This document shows, one piece after another, positions 1-9,613 of a DNA stretch of 64,000 nucleotides. Below the pieces are notes generated by a model, which was not told the origin of the DNA, ran no database searches, and was given only the letters and a program-made list of their open reading frames with translations. Location of the stretch: assembly GCF_014656095.1 (NCBI RefSeq), contig NZ_BNBT01000014.1, positions 1-64,000 of the forward strand. Direction: 5' to 3'. Position numbers and translations under genes: made by a program. Source of the stretch: Streptomyces longispororuber (GTDB taxonomy: Bacteria > Actinomycetota > Actinomycetes > Streptomycetales > Streptomycetaceae). Numbering within the stretch: position 1 is the first letter of the stretch; the number at the start of each line of letters is the position of its first letter.

Positions 1-2
1 GG

Positions 3-3000
3 GGGGGCCGTCGCCGCCGTCGCGGTGACGCCGCCGACGTCGATGCCGCCGACCCGGGCGACGAGGAGGCGGGCGCCGGGCACACCGGCGGCGCCGTCGC
101 CGCCGAGCAGGCGGAGCAGGACGCGGAGGACACCGCCGAGCAGGACGCCGAGGACGAGGCGGAGGCCGAGGAGGCCGACGACGCGGCCGCTGCCGCCGGG
201 AACGGCTCCAGCAGCAGCCGTCGCCGCCGTCGCCGGCGCCGCCGCGCCGGGGACGCCGTCGAGACGGAGCCGGGCGACAGCGACCCGGAGCGCACGGTCG
301 TCAAGGTGCGCGAGCCCCGCAAGAAGGGCGCCGACGACGGCGCGCCGAGCGACGAGGTGCAGTCCATCAAGGGCTCGACCCGTCTGGAGGCCAAGAAGCA
401 GCGCCGCCGCGAGGGCCGCGAGCAGGGCCGCCGCCGGGTGCCGATCATCACGGAGGCCGAGTTCCTGGCCCGCCGCGAGGCCGTCAACCGCGAGATGATC
501 GTCCGCCAGAACGGCGACCGCACCCAGATCGGCGTCCTGGAGGACGGCGTGCTCGTCGAGCACTACGTCAACAAGGAGCAGTCGACGTCGTACGTCGGCA
601 ACGTCTACCTGGGCAAGGTGCAGAACGTCCTGCCGTCGATGGAGGCCGCCTTCATCGACATCGGCAAGGGCCGCAACGCCGTCCTGTACGCGGGCGAGGT
701 GAACTTCGAGGCGCTCGGCATGGCCAACGGCCCGCGCCGCATCGAGTCCGCCCTCAAGTCCGGCCAGTCCGTCCTCGTGCAGGTCACCAAGGACCCGATC
801 GGCCACAAGGGCGCCCGCCTGACCAGCCAGGTCTCGCTGCCCGGCCGCTACCTGGTGTACGTGCCCGAGGGCTCGATGACCGGCATCAGCCGCAAGCTGC
901 CCGACACCGAGCGCTCGCGCCTGAAGACCATCCTCAAGAAGATCGTCCCCGAGGACGCGGGCGTCATCGTGCGCACCGCCGCGGAGGGCGCCAGCGAGGA
1001 CGAGCTGCGCCGCGACGTCGAGCGGCTCCAGGAGCAGTGGGAGGACATCCTCAAGAAGTCGAAGATGTCCACGACCAGCTCGCCGAGCCTGCTGTACGGC
1101 GAGCCGGACATGACCGTCCGCGTGGTCCGCGACATCTTCAACGAGGACTTCTCGAAGGTCATCATCAGCGGCGACGAGGCGTGGCAGACCATCCACGGCT
1201 ACGTCTCGCACGTCGCGCCCGACCTCGCCGACCGGCTCCAGCGGTGGACGTCCGAGGTGGACGTCTTCGCGACGTACCGGATCGACGAGCAGCTCGCGAA
1301 GGCGCTCGACCGCAAGGTGTGGCTGCCGAGCGGCGGCTCGCTGGTGATCGACAAGACCGAAGCGATGGTCGTGATCGACGTCAACACCGGCAAGTTCACC
1401 GGTCAGGGCGGCAACCTCGAAGAGACCGTGACCAGGAACAACCTGGAGGCGGCCGAGGAGATCGTGCGCCAGCTCCGGCTGCGCGACCTGGGCGGCATCG
1501 TCGTCATCGACTTCATCGACATGGTGCTCGAGTCCAACCGGGACCTGGTCCTGCGGCGGATGCTGGAGTGCCTGGGCCGGGACCGTACGAAGCACCAGGT
1601 CGCCGAGGTGACCTCGCTGGGCCTCGTGCAGATGACCCGCAAGCGCGTCGGGCAGGGCCTCCTGGAGTCCTTCTCCGAGACCTGCGTCCACTGCAACGGC
1701 CGCGGTGTGATCGTGCACATGGACCAGGCGACGTCCACCGGTGGCGGTGGCAAGCGCAAGAAGCGCGGCCGCGGCGGGGAGCACACGCACGAGTCCCCGG
1801 CGGTCGAGTCCGGCGCTGCGGAGGCCGCGGAGCCCGCGGCCGAGACGGCGGCCGAGGTCGCGGCGGAGACCGCCGAGCCGGTGGCGCTGCCGGAGCCGGA
1901 CTTCGCGCCGGACGAGGAGCTGTACAGCAGCGCGGCGGAGGCCGAGGCGGCCGCGTCCCGGGGCCGTTCGCGGCGCCGGGCCACGCGCCGCGCGTCGGCC
2001 CCGGCGGGCGCGCCGCAGCAGGAGCGGGCCGAGGAGTCCGCGCCGGCCGCCCAGGCTGAGGCCCCGGCCCCGGCCGAGCAGCCGGAGTCCGGGAGGAAGG
2101 CGAAGCGGTCCAGGTCCCGTACGGCCAAGGCGGAGGCCGCGCAGGCGGAGTCGGCGCAGGCCGCACCCGCCGCCGTGGAGGAGCCCGCCGCGGCGGTCAC
2201 CGCGGCGGAGCAGGCCCAGGCCGCGCCCGCCGAGGAGGCCCCGGTGGCGGCGGCCGAGACCGCGGCCCCGGCCGAGGACGGCGCCGCGCCCAAGGGGCGT
2301 ACGCGGCGCCGCGCGACCCGCAAGGCGTCGGCTCCGGCCGGTTCGCCGAAGGCCGCGGCCGACGGCGAGGTCATCGTCACGGAGGCGGTCAGGCAGCAGG
2401 AGCAGGCCGAGCCGGGGCGGCGGCCCGAGCCGGCCGCCGCCGCGGAGCCGGTGGCCGCACCCGCCGCCGAGGCCGCACCGGAGCCGGTGGCCGCCGAGGC
2501 CCCGGCCCGGCCGCGCCGCCGCGCCGTCCGCAAGGCGACCGCGCCGACCGCCCCCGTGGAGGCGGCCGTGGTGGTCCTCCCGGCCGCGGACAAGGCCGGG
2601 AAGACCGACAAGGCCGAGCAGGCCGGGGACGCCGTCACGGCGGACGCGACTGCCGGGGCCGCCGCGCCGGAGCAGCCCGCCGAGGCGCCGTCCGCGGCCG
2701 CCGAGGCCCCGGAGGCCGCCGACGAGGCCAAGCCCGCCAAGAAGACGGCCGCTCGCAAGACGGCCAAGAAGGCCCCCGCCAAGAAGACCGCCACGAAGAA
2801 GACGGCGGCCAAGAAGACGGCGGCCAAGTCCACGGCGGACGCTGCGGACGCGGCGGACACCGAGGACACCGCGGACACCGCGGACACCGCGGCCAAGTCC
2901 ACGGCGGCCAAGAAGACGCCGGCCAAGAAGACGACGGCGAAGAAGGCAGCGGCCAAGAAGACGGCCGCGAAGAAGACGACGGCCAAGAAGACGGCGGCGA

Positions 3001-3071
3001 AGAAGACCACCGCCAAGAAGACCGCGGCGGCGGAGCAGTCGTCGTCCGCCGTCCCGGCCGACGCAGGCTGA
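3..3071 (+). CDS. rne: Ribonuclease E/G, 5' end outside window
   Basis: Endoribonuclease for rRNA/mRNA processing. The reading frame is already open at base 3, so the N terminus is missing; the GTG at 306 is internal. Visible in order: an acidic and Arg-rich disordered stretch (3-450), an S1 domain (about 510-740) with YVGNVYLGKVQNV, the catalytic core with two metal-binding Asp motifs VVIDVNTG (near 1370) and VVIDFID (near 1500), and the Zn-link CVHC (near 1685). From 1740 a long Ala/Glu/Pro tail contains three similar RRRATRKAS-type blocks and ends in about 20 Lys-Lys-Thr repeats resembling histone H1 tails. Such split disordered flanks are typical of streptomycete RNase E. Gene identity is very secure; the function of the tail is inference (RNA or partner binding). 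Confidence 0.96.
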   Translation, partial: GGRRRRRGDAADVDAADPGDEEAGAGHTGGAVAAEQAEQDAEDTAEQDAEDEAEAEEADDAAAAAGNGSSSSRRRRRRRRRAGDAVETEPGDSDPERTVVKVREPRKKGADDGAPSDEVQSIKGSTRLEAKKQRRREGREQGRRRVPIITEAEFLARREAVNREMIVRQNGDRTQIGVLEDGVLVEHYVNKEQSTSYVGNVYLGKVQNVLPSMEAAFIDIGKGRNAVLYAGEVNFEALGMANGPRRIESALKSGQSVLVQVTKDPIGHKGARLTSQVSLPGRYLVYVPEGSMTGISRKLPDTERSRLKTILKKIVPEDAGVIVRTAAEGASEDELRRDVERLQEQWEDILKKSKMSTTSSPSLLYGEPDMTVRVVRDIFNEDFSKVIISGDEAWQTIHGYVSHVAPDLADRLQRWTSEVDVFATYRIDEQLAKALDRKVWLPSGGSLVIDKTEAMVVIDVNTGKFTGQGGNLEETVTRNNLEAAEEIVRQLRLRDLGGIVVIDFIDMVLESNRDLVLRRMLECLGRDRTKHQVAEVTSLGLVQMTRKRVGQGLLESFSETCVHCNGRGVIVHMDQATSTGGGGKRKKRGRGGEHTHESPAVESGAAEAAEPAAETAAEVAAETAEPVALPEPDFAPDEELYSSAAEAEAAASRGRSRRRATRRASAPAGAPQQERAEESAPAAQAEAPAPAEQPESGRKAKRSRSRTAKAEAAQAESAQAAPAAVEEPAAAVTAAEQAQAAPAEEAPVAAAETAAPAEDGAAPKGRTRRRATRKASAPAGSPKAAADGEVIVTEAVRQQEQAEPGRRPEPAAAAEPVAAPAAEAAPEPVAAEAPARPRRRAVRKATAPTAPVEAAVVVLPAADKAGKTDKAEQAGDAVTADATAGAAAPEQPAEAPSAAAEAPEAADEAKPAKKTAARKTAKKAPAKKTATKKTAAKKTAAKSTADAADAADTEDTADTADTAAKSTAAKKTPAKKTTAKKAAAKKTAAKKTTAKKTAAKKTTAKKTAAAEQSSSAVPADAG

Positions 3072-3113
3072 CCGAACAGGTCACCCGACCCCGAGGCCGA
3101 ACGCCTCACGTGC

Positions 3114-3140
3114 CCCCGCCCGGCGACCCGCCGGGCGGGG
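3114..3140 (+). terminator. Hairpin terminator after rne
   Basis: Perfect 12-bp inverted repeat CCCCGCCCGGCG / CGCCGGGCGGGG with a 3-nt loop, 43 bases after the rne stop. There is no T run, as is usual in high-G+C actinomycetes. Confidence 0.7.
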
Positions 3141-3657
3141 CCACGGCCGTTCCGGGGGGGGCGGACGGAGGGCCGGGGGACCACGGCTCCCGGCCCCCGG
3201 TCCGCGGGAGCACAACAGCGCCCCCGGCGCGGGGGGCGGACAGATGCCCCACGCGCGCGTGCCGGCGCCCGCCCGGCCGCCCCCGGCGCTCCCCCGGCCG
3301 GAAGCACGGCGGAGGGAAGGAACAGACCCCGGCGCGCGGGGACGCCGCGCGCCGCGTCCCCGGCCGGCCCCGCTCCGGGCCCCGCACGCCCACACGTCGA
3401 ACCGGGCAACGGCGTCCCACGTACACCCCCGACCCGGGGAAAACGCCACGAGCCGACCGCCCGACCGCCCGGCCGCACGGAGCACGGGCCGCCGTCCGGC
3501 CGCGCGGAGCACGGGCAGCCCCCCCGCGCCCCCGACCGCCGACCGCGCCCATATCTCACCTATCCGTCGTCGATCCGCCCTTTTCCCGCGTACTTGGAGC
3601 TTCGGCCCGATACCTGTAAGACTCAACCGGTCCGTTGAGCTAGGGGTGGAGATGGAC
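3141..3657. other. Intergenic region between rne and the PLD-like gene
   Basis: About 520 bases without a credible gene. It is G+C-rich low-complexity sequence with a 27-bp-period direct repeat (GGCCGCaCGGAGCACGGGC at 3471-3489 and again at 3498-3516). Near the downstream gene lie a possible -35 TTGGAG (3594-3599) and an inverted repeat CTCAAC-N6-GTTGAG (3622-3639), which could be an operator or a short leader hairpin. I recognise no specific regulator site. Confidence 0.4.
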
Positions 3658-5028
3658 ATGGCGGAAGCACGCACGCGCGGGATACGGCTGAGGGGCACGG
3701 GGCGGCACCGGGCGCTACGGCCCGCCAAGGGCAGACGCCGCGCCGTGGCCCTGGCGACGGTCCTGTCCGCCGCCACCGGCCTGCAGACCGCGTCGCCCGC
3801 CACCGCCGCGCCCGGGACCCCGCCCGTCTGGCCCGAGGGCCCGGTGTTCAACGACCCGCTGGGCACCGTCGAGAAGCAGCACGCCATCCGCACCCGGATC
3901 ATCTCCCTGGTCGACGCGGCCGTGAAGGGCTCCACCATCAAGGTCGCCGTCTACCACGTGTGGGAGGCGCCCGTCGTGGAGGCGCTCGTCCGCGCCCACC
4001 GGCGCGGGGTCGACGTACAGATCCTGCTCGACTCCACCAGCAAGACGGACCGCCCCGAGAACACCGCGTACGCCACGCTCGTGCGCGAGCTCGGCGCCAA
4101 CCGCTCCAAGCCGTCCTTCGTGACGCTCTGCCCGTCGAACACGTCGTGCCTGGGCGACCCCCGGTACGGAAAATCGATCATGCACAACAAGTTCTGGCTG
4201 TTCTCGCAGGTCGAGGGCGCCCGGGACGTCGTCGTGCAGACCACGTCGAACGCGACCCCGTCCGCGCACACCAAGTTCTTCAACGACGCCCTGCTGCTGC
4301 CGGACAACCCGACGATGTACGACGCCTTCGCCGAGTACTTCGCCGACATGGCCGGCCGGGACTGGCGGGCCTGGGACTACCGCACGGTGAGCAACGGCCT
4401 GTACAAGGCGTACTTCTTCCCGCGCGACGGCACGGTCAACGAGACCGACACCATGTACTCGGTCCTGAACAACGTCTCGTGCGTCTACAAGGACGCGCAC
4501 GGCGTCCGGCGCAGCACCAAGGTCCGCGCCTCCATCTTCAAGATCACGCGGCAGCAGATCGCCGACAAGCTGGTCGCCCTGAAGAAGGCGGGCTGCTCCG
4601 TCGACCTGGTCTACGCCGAGACGGACAGCGCCCGCAGCCAGCACGGCGAGCCCGGCACCTGGGAGACGCTGCACAAGGCCGGCGGGCCCGCGCTGCGCTG
4701 CTTCAACGACGACCGGGACCCGCTCAGGCCCGGCCACAAGCTCACGACGCCGTACATCATCCACAGCAAGTACGTCCTGATCGACGGCGTGTACGACGGC
4801 AAGCGCAACAAGGTCGCCTTCACCGGCTCGCAGAACTACACCGCGCCCGCGCTGCGCGAGAACGACGAGTCGATCGTGAAGGTCGACGACGACGCGGTGC
4901 ACGACACGTACCGCGCCCACTTCGACCGGGTGAAGAAGGTGGCCTGGCCGGGGACGAAGGACAGGACGGACCTGTGCCGGGGCGTGAAGCCGCTGCCGCA
5001 GGACGGTGAGAAGCCCACCCGCCCGTAG
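3658..5028 (+). CDS. Secreted phospholipase D-fold protein
   Basis: 456-residue protein with an Arg-rich N terminus, a hydrophobic stretch and an ATAA-type cleavage site near residue 50, so probably exported. Two PLD half-sites are present. The second, HSKYVLID at 369-376, is a full HxK(x4)D motif. The first, HNKFWLFS at 176-183, has Ser where Asp is expected. Several Cys residues fit an extracellular fold. The family hydrolyses or transfers phosphodiesters (phospholipids or nucleic acid); the substrate here cannot be told. The start is ATG 3658, with GGAG 6 bases upstream; ATG 3652 is an alternative. It is monocistronic by spacing, between rne and rplU. Confidence 0.82.
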   Translation: MAEARTRGIRLRGTGRHRALRPAKGRRRAVALATVLSAATGLQTASPATAAPGTPPVWPEGPVFNDPLGTVEKQHAIRTRIISLVDAAVKGSTIKVAVYHVWEAPVVEALVRAHRRGVDVQILLDSTSKTDRPENTAYATLVRELGANRSKPSFVTLCPSNTSCLGDPRYGKSIMHNKFWLFSQVEGARDVVVQTTSNATPSAHTKFFNDALLLPDNPTMYDAFAEYFADMAGRDWRAWDYRTVSNGLYKAYFFPRDGTVNETDTMYSVLNNVSCVYKDAHGVRRSTKVRASIFKITRQQIADKLVALKKAGCSVDLVYAETDSARSQHGEPGTWETLHKAGGPALRCFNDDRDPLRPGHKLTTPYIIHSKYVLIDGVYDGKRNKVAFTGSQNYTAPALRENDESIVKVDDDAVHDTYRAHFDRVKKVAWPGTKDRTDLCRGVKPLPQDGEKPTRP

Positions 5029-5047
5029 GGGGCCGGGCGGACCCGGT

Positions 5048-5076
5048 TTGACCCGTCCGGGTGGGGCCCGTAACCT
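5048..5076 (+). promoter_or_regulatory. Promoter of rplU-rpmA
   Basis: TTGACC (5048-5053), 17-bp spacer, TAACCT (5071-5076): a near-consensus housekeeping sigma (HrdB-type) promoter. It implies a leader of about 150 nt before the rplU GTG. Confidence 0.75.
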
Positions 5077-5232
5077 TGACCGTCGGCGTGTCCATAGGTG
5101 CGCCCACCCTCGTAAACCTCTTCCTCCCGGTTTTCCCGCGGCTTTCCGTGGAGTGCCGGGAGAGGCCGTCCGCGCGCGTGTGCCGGGCGGCTGGACTGCG
5201 GGGGTTCCGTTCCGAGCGAGAGAGAGATCCGC

Positions 5233-5553
5233 GTGTACGCCATCGTGCGCAGCGGTGGTCGCCAGCACAAGGTTGCTGTCGGCGACATCGTTGAGGTTGA
5301 CAAGATTTCCACCGCCAAGGTTGGCGACACGGTCGAGCTCTCGACCCTGCTCGTTGTCGACGGCGAGTCCGTGACCAGCGACCCGTGGGTCCTGGCCGGG
5401 ATCAAGGTCACGGCCGAAGTCGTGGACCACCACAAGGGCCAGAAGATCGACATTCTGCGCTACAAGAACAAGACCGGCTACCGCCGCCGCCAGGGTCACC
5501 GTCAGCAGTACACGGCGATCAAGGTCACCGGCATCCCGACGGCCGCGAAGTAA
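5233..5553 (+). CDS. rplU: 50S ribosomal protein L21
   Basis: 106 residues, full length for bL21. It begins [18 protein letters not shown] and keeps the C-terminal [17 protein letters not shown] segment that contacts 23S rRNA. The start is GTG 5233, with a purine-rich GAGAGAGA stretch upstream. It is followed after 14 bases by rpmA, the conserved L21-L27 pair, transcribed from the promoter at 5048. The 200-base leader resembles no known L21 leader that I could recognise. Confidence 0.98.
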   Translation: MYAIVRSGGRQHKVAVGDIVEVDKISTAKVGDTVELSTLLVVDGESVTSDPWVLAGIKVTAEVVDHHKGQKIDILRYKNKTGYRRRQGHRQQYTAIKVTGIPTAAK

Positions 5554-5567
5554 GGGACTGAGGAGAG

Positions 5568-5822
5568 ATGGCACACAAGAAGGGCGCATCGTCCACCCGG
5601 AACGGTCGCGACTCCAACGCTCAGCGGCTCGGCGTGAAGCGCTTCGGCGGTCAGGTCGTCAACGCCGGTGAGATCCTGGTCCGCCAGCGCGGCACCCACT
5701 TCCACCCGGGCTCGGGCGTCGGCCGCGGCAAGGACGACACCCTGTTCGCCCTGGACGCCGGCGCGGTGGAGTTCGGTACCCACCGCGGCCGCAAGGTCGT
5801 GAACATCGTCCCGGTCGCCTGA
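5568..5822 (+). CDS. rpmA: 50S ribosomal protein L27
   Basis: 84 residues of bL27 ([20 protein letters not shown], then QRGTHFHPG and [14 protein letters not shown]). The N terminus starts directly with AHKKG, so it lacks the cleavable extension found in Firmicutes. RBS GAGGAGAG sits 5-6 bases upstream. It is the second gene of the rplU operon and is closed by the terminator at 5874. Confidence 0.98.
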   Translation: MAHKKGASSTRNGRDSNAQRLGVKRFGGQVVNAGEILVRQRGTHFHPGSGVGRGKDDTLFALDAGAVEFGTHRGRKVVNIVPVA

Positions 5823-5873
5823 GCGGCACTCTGACCGGTACGCCCCCGGCCTGAGGCCGAGGGACCCCCAGCG

Positions 5874-5915
5874 AGGCGGACCTCACTTCCCTGTCGGGGA
5901 AGCAGGTCCGCCTTT
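5874..5915 (+). terminator. Intrinsic terminator after rpmA
   Basis: AGGCGGACCT (5874-5883) pairs perfectly with AGGTCCGCCT (5904-5913), with an inner CTTCCC/GGGGAAG stem, followed by TTT. It separates the L21/L27 operon from obgE. Confidence 0.85.
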
Positions 5916-5988
5916 CGCGTGTTACTGAAGAGACATTCCCGTACGCCCCCAAGCTCCGGCCGGGGGGACCCCCAGGAGGCACTGAACC

Positions 5989-7437
5989 ATGACCACCTTC
6001 GTGGACCGCGTCGAGCTGCACGTCGCCGCGGGTAACGGGGGCCACGGCTGTGCCTCCGTCCACCGTGAGAAGTTCAAGCCGCTCGGCGGCCCGGACGGCG
6101 GCAACGGCGGCCGGGGCGGTGACGTGATCCTGGTCGTCGACCAGTCGGTCACGACGCTGCTCGACTACCACCACAGCCCGCACCGCAAGGCCACCAACGG
6201 CAAGCCCGGCGAGGGCGGCAACCGCTCCGGCAAGGACGGCCAGGACCTGGTCCTGCCCGTGCCGGACGGCACCGTCGTCCTGGACAAGCGGGGCAACGTC
6301 CTCGCCGACCTGGTCGGCCACGGCACCTCGTACGTCGCCGCGCAGGGCGGCCGCGGCGGCCTCGGCAACGCGGCGCTGGCCTCCGCCCGCCGCAAGGCCC
6401 CCGGCTTCGCGCTGCTCGGCGAGCCCGGGGACGCGAGCGACGTCGTCCTGGAGCTCAAGACGGTCGCCGACGTGGCCCTGGTGGGCTACCCGAGCGCGGG
6501 CAAGTCGTCCCTGATCTCGGTCCTGTCCGCCGCCAAGCCCAAGATCGCGGACTACCCGTTCACGACGCTGGTGCCGAACCTCGGCGTCGTCACCGCGGGC
6601 TCCACCGTCTACACCATCGCCGACGTGCCCGGCCTCATCCCCGGCGCCAGCCAGGGCAAGGGCCTCGGCCTGGAGTTCCTGCGCCACGTCGAGCGGTGCA
6701 GCGTGCTCGTGCACGTCCTGGACACCGCGACGCTGGAGTCCGACCGCGACCCCGTCTCCGACCTGGACGTCATCGAGGCCGAGCTGCGCAACTACGGCGC
6801 GGGCCTGGAGAACCGGCCGCGCCTCGTCGTCCTGAACAAGGTCGACATCCCCGACGGCCAGGACCTCGCCGACATGGTGCGGCCGGACCTGGAGGCGCGC
6901 GGCTACCGCGTCTTCGAGGTCTCCGCCGTGGCCCACAAGGGCCTCAAGGAGCTGTCGTACGCCCTCGTCGAGTTCGTCGCCGAGGCCCGCGCCGCCCGGC
7001 CCAAGGAGGAGGCCACGCGCATCGTCATCCGGCCCAAGGCCGTCGACGACACGGGCTTCACGGTCACCCGCGAGGACGAGGACGGCGAGGCCCTGTACCG
7101 CGTCCGCGGTGAGAAGCCGGAGCGCTGGGTGCGCCAGACCGACTTCAACAACGACGAGGCCGTCGGCTACCTCGCCGACCGGCTCAACCGCCTCGGCGTC
7201 GAGGACGCGCTGATGAAGGCGGGCGCCCGCGCCGGCGACGGCGTGGCCATCGGCCCCGAGGAGAACGCCGTCGTCTTCGACTGGGAGCCGTCCCTGTCCG
7301 CGGGCGCCGAGATGCTCGGCCGCCGCGGCGAGGACCACCGCTTCGAGGCGCCGCGCCCCGCGGCGCAGCGGCGCAGGGACCGCGACGCGGAGCGCGACGA
7401 CGCCGAGCGGGCCTTCGACGAGTTCAACCCGTTCTAG
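5989..7437 (+). CDS. obgE: Obg-family GTPase
   Basis: 482-residue ribosome-associated GTPase. The order is the Gly-rich OBG domain (1-158, many GGxGG turns), the G domain with P-loop GYPSAGKSS (166-174), switch DYPFTTL, DVPG and NKVD, then the OCT C-terminal domain (around 345-425: [16 protein letters not shown] to NAVVFDWEP), and a charged tail. In Streptomyces Obg is linked to ribosome maturation and to the onset of aerial growth. ATG 5989 has AGGAGG at 5974. The gene lies downstream of rplU-rpmA as in most bacteria, but a terminator separates them. Confidence 0.97.
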   Translation: MTTFVDRVELHVAAGNGGHGCASVHREKFKPLGGPDGGNGGRGGDVILVVDQSVTTLLDYHHSPHRKATNGKPGEGGNRSGKDGQDLVLPVPDGTVVLDKRGNVLADLVGHGTSYVAAQGGRGGLGNAALASARRKAPGFALLGEPGDASDVVLELKTVADVALVGYPSAGKSSLISVLSAAKPKIADYPFTTLVPNLGVVTAGSTVYTIADVPGLIPGASQGKGLGLEFLRHVERCSVLVHVLDTATLESDRDPVSDLDVIEAELRNYGAGLENRPRLVVLNKVDIPDGQDLADMVRPDLEARGYRVFEVSAVAHKGLKELSYALVEFVAEARAARPKEEATRIVIRPKAVDDTGFTVTREDEDGEALYRVRGEKPERWVRQTDFNNDEAVGYLADRLNRLGVEDALMKAGARAGDGVAIGPEENAVVFDWEPSLSAGAEMLGRRGEDHRFEAPRPAAQRRRDRDAERDDAERAFDEFNPF

Positions 7438-7478
7438 CGGCGCGCGCGGCCCACACCGCCGCGGAGCTGCCACCTCAA

Positions 7479-7519
7479 CCGAAGGGGCCCCGGAGCGCAT
7501 CGCTCCGGGGCCCCTTCGG
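7479..7519. terminator. Bidirectional terminator obgE / 7535 gene
   Basis: Perfect 18-bp palindrome CCGAAGGGGCCCCGGAGC with a 5-nt loop (GCATC), placed between two convergent stop codons. It serves obgE on the plus strand and the transferase gene on the minus strand. Confidence 0.9.
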
Positions 7520-7534
7520 CGTACGGCGTACGGG

Positions 7535-9613
7535 CTACGCGGACTCCAGCTCCTCCGCCTCCACGGAGGCGGCTTCGGCGGCCGCCTCGGCGGCCTCCTC
7601 CCGCTGCGCGGGGATCTCCGCGGCGACCCGGGCTGCGGCGCGGGCCCGCCGGGCGTCCGCCTTCGCGGCCAGCTCCAGCGCCGCCTCGTTGAAGCGGACG
7701 AGGGAGGGCGGGTCGGAGGGCCCGAGCAGGTGCTCCTTGAGCGCGGCCCGCTCCTCGGCGTACTCGTCCCGCTCCGGGTCGCGCACGGCCGCGAGGAGCG
7801 CGGGCACGCCCTCCGCCTCCGGGGAGAGGATCGTCGCGGCGCGCACCGTCGGGAAGCCGGCGCGGAAGTCCGCCTCGCTCATCCCCGACGTGTTGGCCAC
7901 GGCGTACGGCTTCTCGCTGCTCAGCCAGTCCGAGACCACCGAGGAGACGTCGCTGATCAGCAGGTCGGCCTGGTTGAAGCAGGAGAAGATCGCCGGGCGC
8001 GACTCCGTGACGACCTGGTGCTCCCACTCCGGCAGGGACGCCCAGTACGCGGCCTCCCAGGCCAGCGTCGCCTCGGTGATCGCGGCGCGGACGTCGCCGT
8101 CCGGCTTGCCCTGGAGCATCATGCGCTCCTGCTCGTCCGCGCTCCTGCGGAACTTCTTCGCCGTGAGGAGGTTCAGCTCCTCGGTGCGGCGGGCCAGCTC
8201 GGCGGCGGCCTCGGGGCCGGGCCGGGGGCCGGAGCGCTGCGCGGCGGCCTCGCGGACCATGGCCTTGATGCGCTCGTTGGCGGCACCGGCGGCCGGGTTC
8301 TGCGAACCGGTCATCGGGTGCGGCTTGTAGATGAGGCGCACCCCGGGGTCGGCGAGCAGGTGCCGGACGATGTTCTCGCCCGCCAGGACGACCGAGGTGT
8401 TGCCCGGGTTGCCGTCCCAGCCCTCCCAGGTCGGCGCGTACAGGACGGTCGTGTACGCCCCGGTGGGCGGGCCCGCGTACGGGCGGATGGGGGAGAGCTG
8501 CGGGCGGCCCACCTCGACGACGTCCTTGTCGTCGACGCCGATGTCGGCGAGCTGGTAGCGCTCGCGCGCGGCGGGACCGGCGACCCACACCTCGTCGTAC
8601 GCCTTCGCGTACGGGTTGCAGGAGGACAGCTTGTCGCTCTCGCCGTGGTTGATGAAGGCGTGCTTGATCGACGGGATGCGCAGCACCTGCGAGGTCTTCG
8701 CCGCGTTCGCCGGGTGCAGCAGCACCTTCAGCGTCGACTGCTCCAGGGAGAACATCGTGGCGACCTTCGGGAAGCAGATGATCGGCACGTCCGTGGAGTC
8801 GATCTTCTGGACCATGAACCGCTCGCGGAGCACGATCAGCGGGTTGCCGTCGAGCTGCGAGAGCGTGGAGAGCCACATGTTCGCCTGGTACGCGGACGTG
8901 GTGCCGCCGGAGAAGTACATGCCGACCGTCGGCCGGTACTCGGCCAGCCACTGGTCGAGCCACTCCATGACCGCCTGGTCGTTCCTGGCGCGCCGGCCGG
9001 GCAGCAGCCAGCTCGCCAGGTACACCGCGCCGCCGGCCATGGCGGCGAGGGAGACGGCGAGCCCGACGCCGCCCCAGTGGCCGTCGCCGGTGGCCGCGGT
9101 GAGGAGCAGGCCCGCGGTGGCCGGCACGGAGAAGGTGAGCAGCCGGCGCGCCTGCTGGCGGAAGAGGATCCGCGGCGGCGCGGCGGAGAGCCGCAGCGCG
9201 GAGGTGTCGATGTTCCGCGTGACGATCGGCAGCGTCCGCGTACGGCGCACCAGGACGGCGGCGGCCGTGCAACTGAAGTGCAGGACGTAGAACGCCAGCA
9301 GCCCCACGGTCAGCGGCGACTGCTCGTCGAACGGGTCGATGCCGTCCAGGCGCGCGAGACCGATCAGCAGCAGCATGTCGCGCAGGAGCTGGCGGACGGT
9401 GACGTCGAAGCGGATCTTGCCGAGGAGGGACAGCAGTCCCGGCTGCTTGTACTGCAGGTAGATGTCGAGCGCGAGGTTCGCCGCCGCGGCGGCGACGAGC
9501 ACCGGGACGTACGGGATCAGCGCGGTCACGAGCTGCGCCGTGAAGAGCGCGAACATCGTCAGCAGCGCGGTGAGCTGCACGATGCGGCGGTTGGCGAGTC
9601 CGGCGGAGGGCAC
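7535..9613 (-). CDS. CDP-glycerol glycerophosphotransferase-like membrane protein
   Basis: 692 residues. The N-terminal ~220 residues hold several hydrophobic segments; the rest is a Glyphos_transf (TagB/TagF) GT-B domain. Family marks are FINHGESDK (HGE at 323-325), YAPTWEGW, LIYKPHP and a DLLISDVSSVVSDWL block. Homologues polymerise glycerol-phosphate or ribitol-phosphate for wall polymers, so a role in anionic wall or teichoic-type polymer synthesis is inferred. The start chosen is GTG 9613 with AGGAG 9 bases upstream; the frame stays open to 9802. The C terminus is an Ala/Glu-rich helix. It lies convergent to obgE and divergent from proB. Confidence 0.8.
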   Translation of the reverse strand: MPSAGLANRRIVQLTALLTMFALFTAQLVTALIPYVPVLVAAAAANLALDIYLQYKQPGLLSLLGKIRFDVTVRQLLRDMLLLIGLARLDGIDPFDEQSPLTVGLLAFYVLHFSCTAAAVLVRRTRTLPIVTRNIDTSALRLSAAPPRILFRQQARRLLTFSVPATAGLLLTAATGDGHWGGVGLAVSLAAMAGGAVYLASWLLPGRRARNDQAVMEWLDQWLAEYRPTVGMYFSGGTTSAYQANMWLSTLSQLDGNPLIVLRERFMVQKIDSTDVPIICFPKVATMFSLEQSTLKVLLHPANAAKTSQVLRIPSIKHAFINHGESDKLSSCNPYAKAYDEVWVAGPAARERYQLADIGVDDKDVVEVGRPQLSPIRPYAGPPTGAYTTVLYAPTWEGWDGNPGNTSVVLAGENIVRHLLADPGVRLIYKPHPMTGSQNPAAGAANERIKAMVREAAAQRSGPRPGPEAAAELARRTEELNLLTAKKFRRSADEQERMMLQGKPDGDVRAAITEATLAWEAAYWASLPEWEHQVVTESRPAIFSCFNQADLLISDVSSVVSDWLSSEKPYAVANTSGMSEADFRAGFPTVRAATILSPEAEGVPALLAAVRDPERDEYAEERAALKEHLLGPSDPPSLVRFNEAALELAAKADARRARAAARVAAEIPAQREEAAEAAAEAASVEAEELESA

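Noticed and set aside
1403..3559. Long minus-strand frame opposite rne
   Set aside because: It mirrors the repeated rne tail, has no recognisable domain and no start signals.
1741..3657. Long Arg/Pro-rich frame continuing into the phospholipase D-like gene
   Set aside because: It is out of frame with rne and shows pure G+C-driven R/P/A composition; the phospholipase start at 3658 has a signal peptide and RBS.
5077..5232. L21 leader RNA element before rplU
   Set aside because: No resemblance to the published Firmicutes L21 leader that I could see; only a plain ~150-nt leader is supported.
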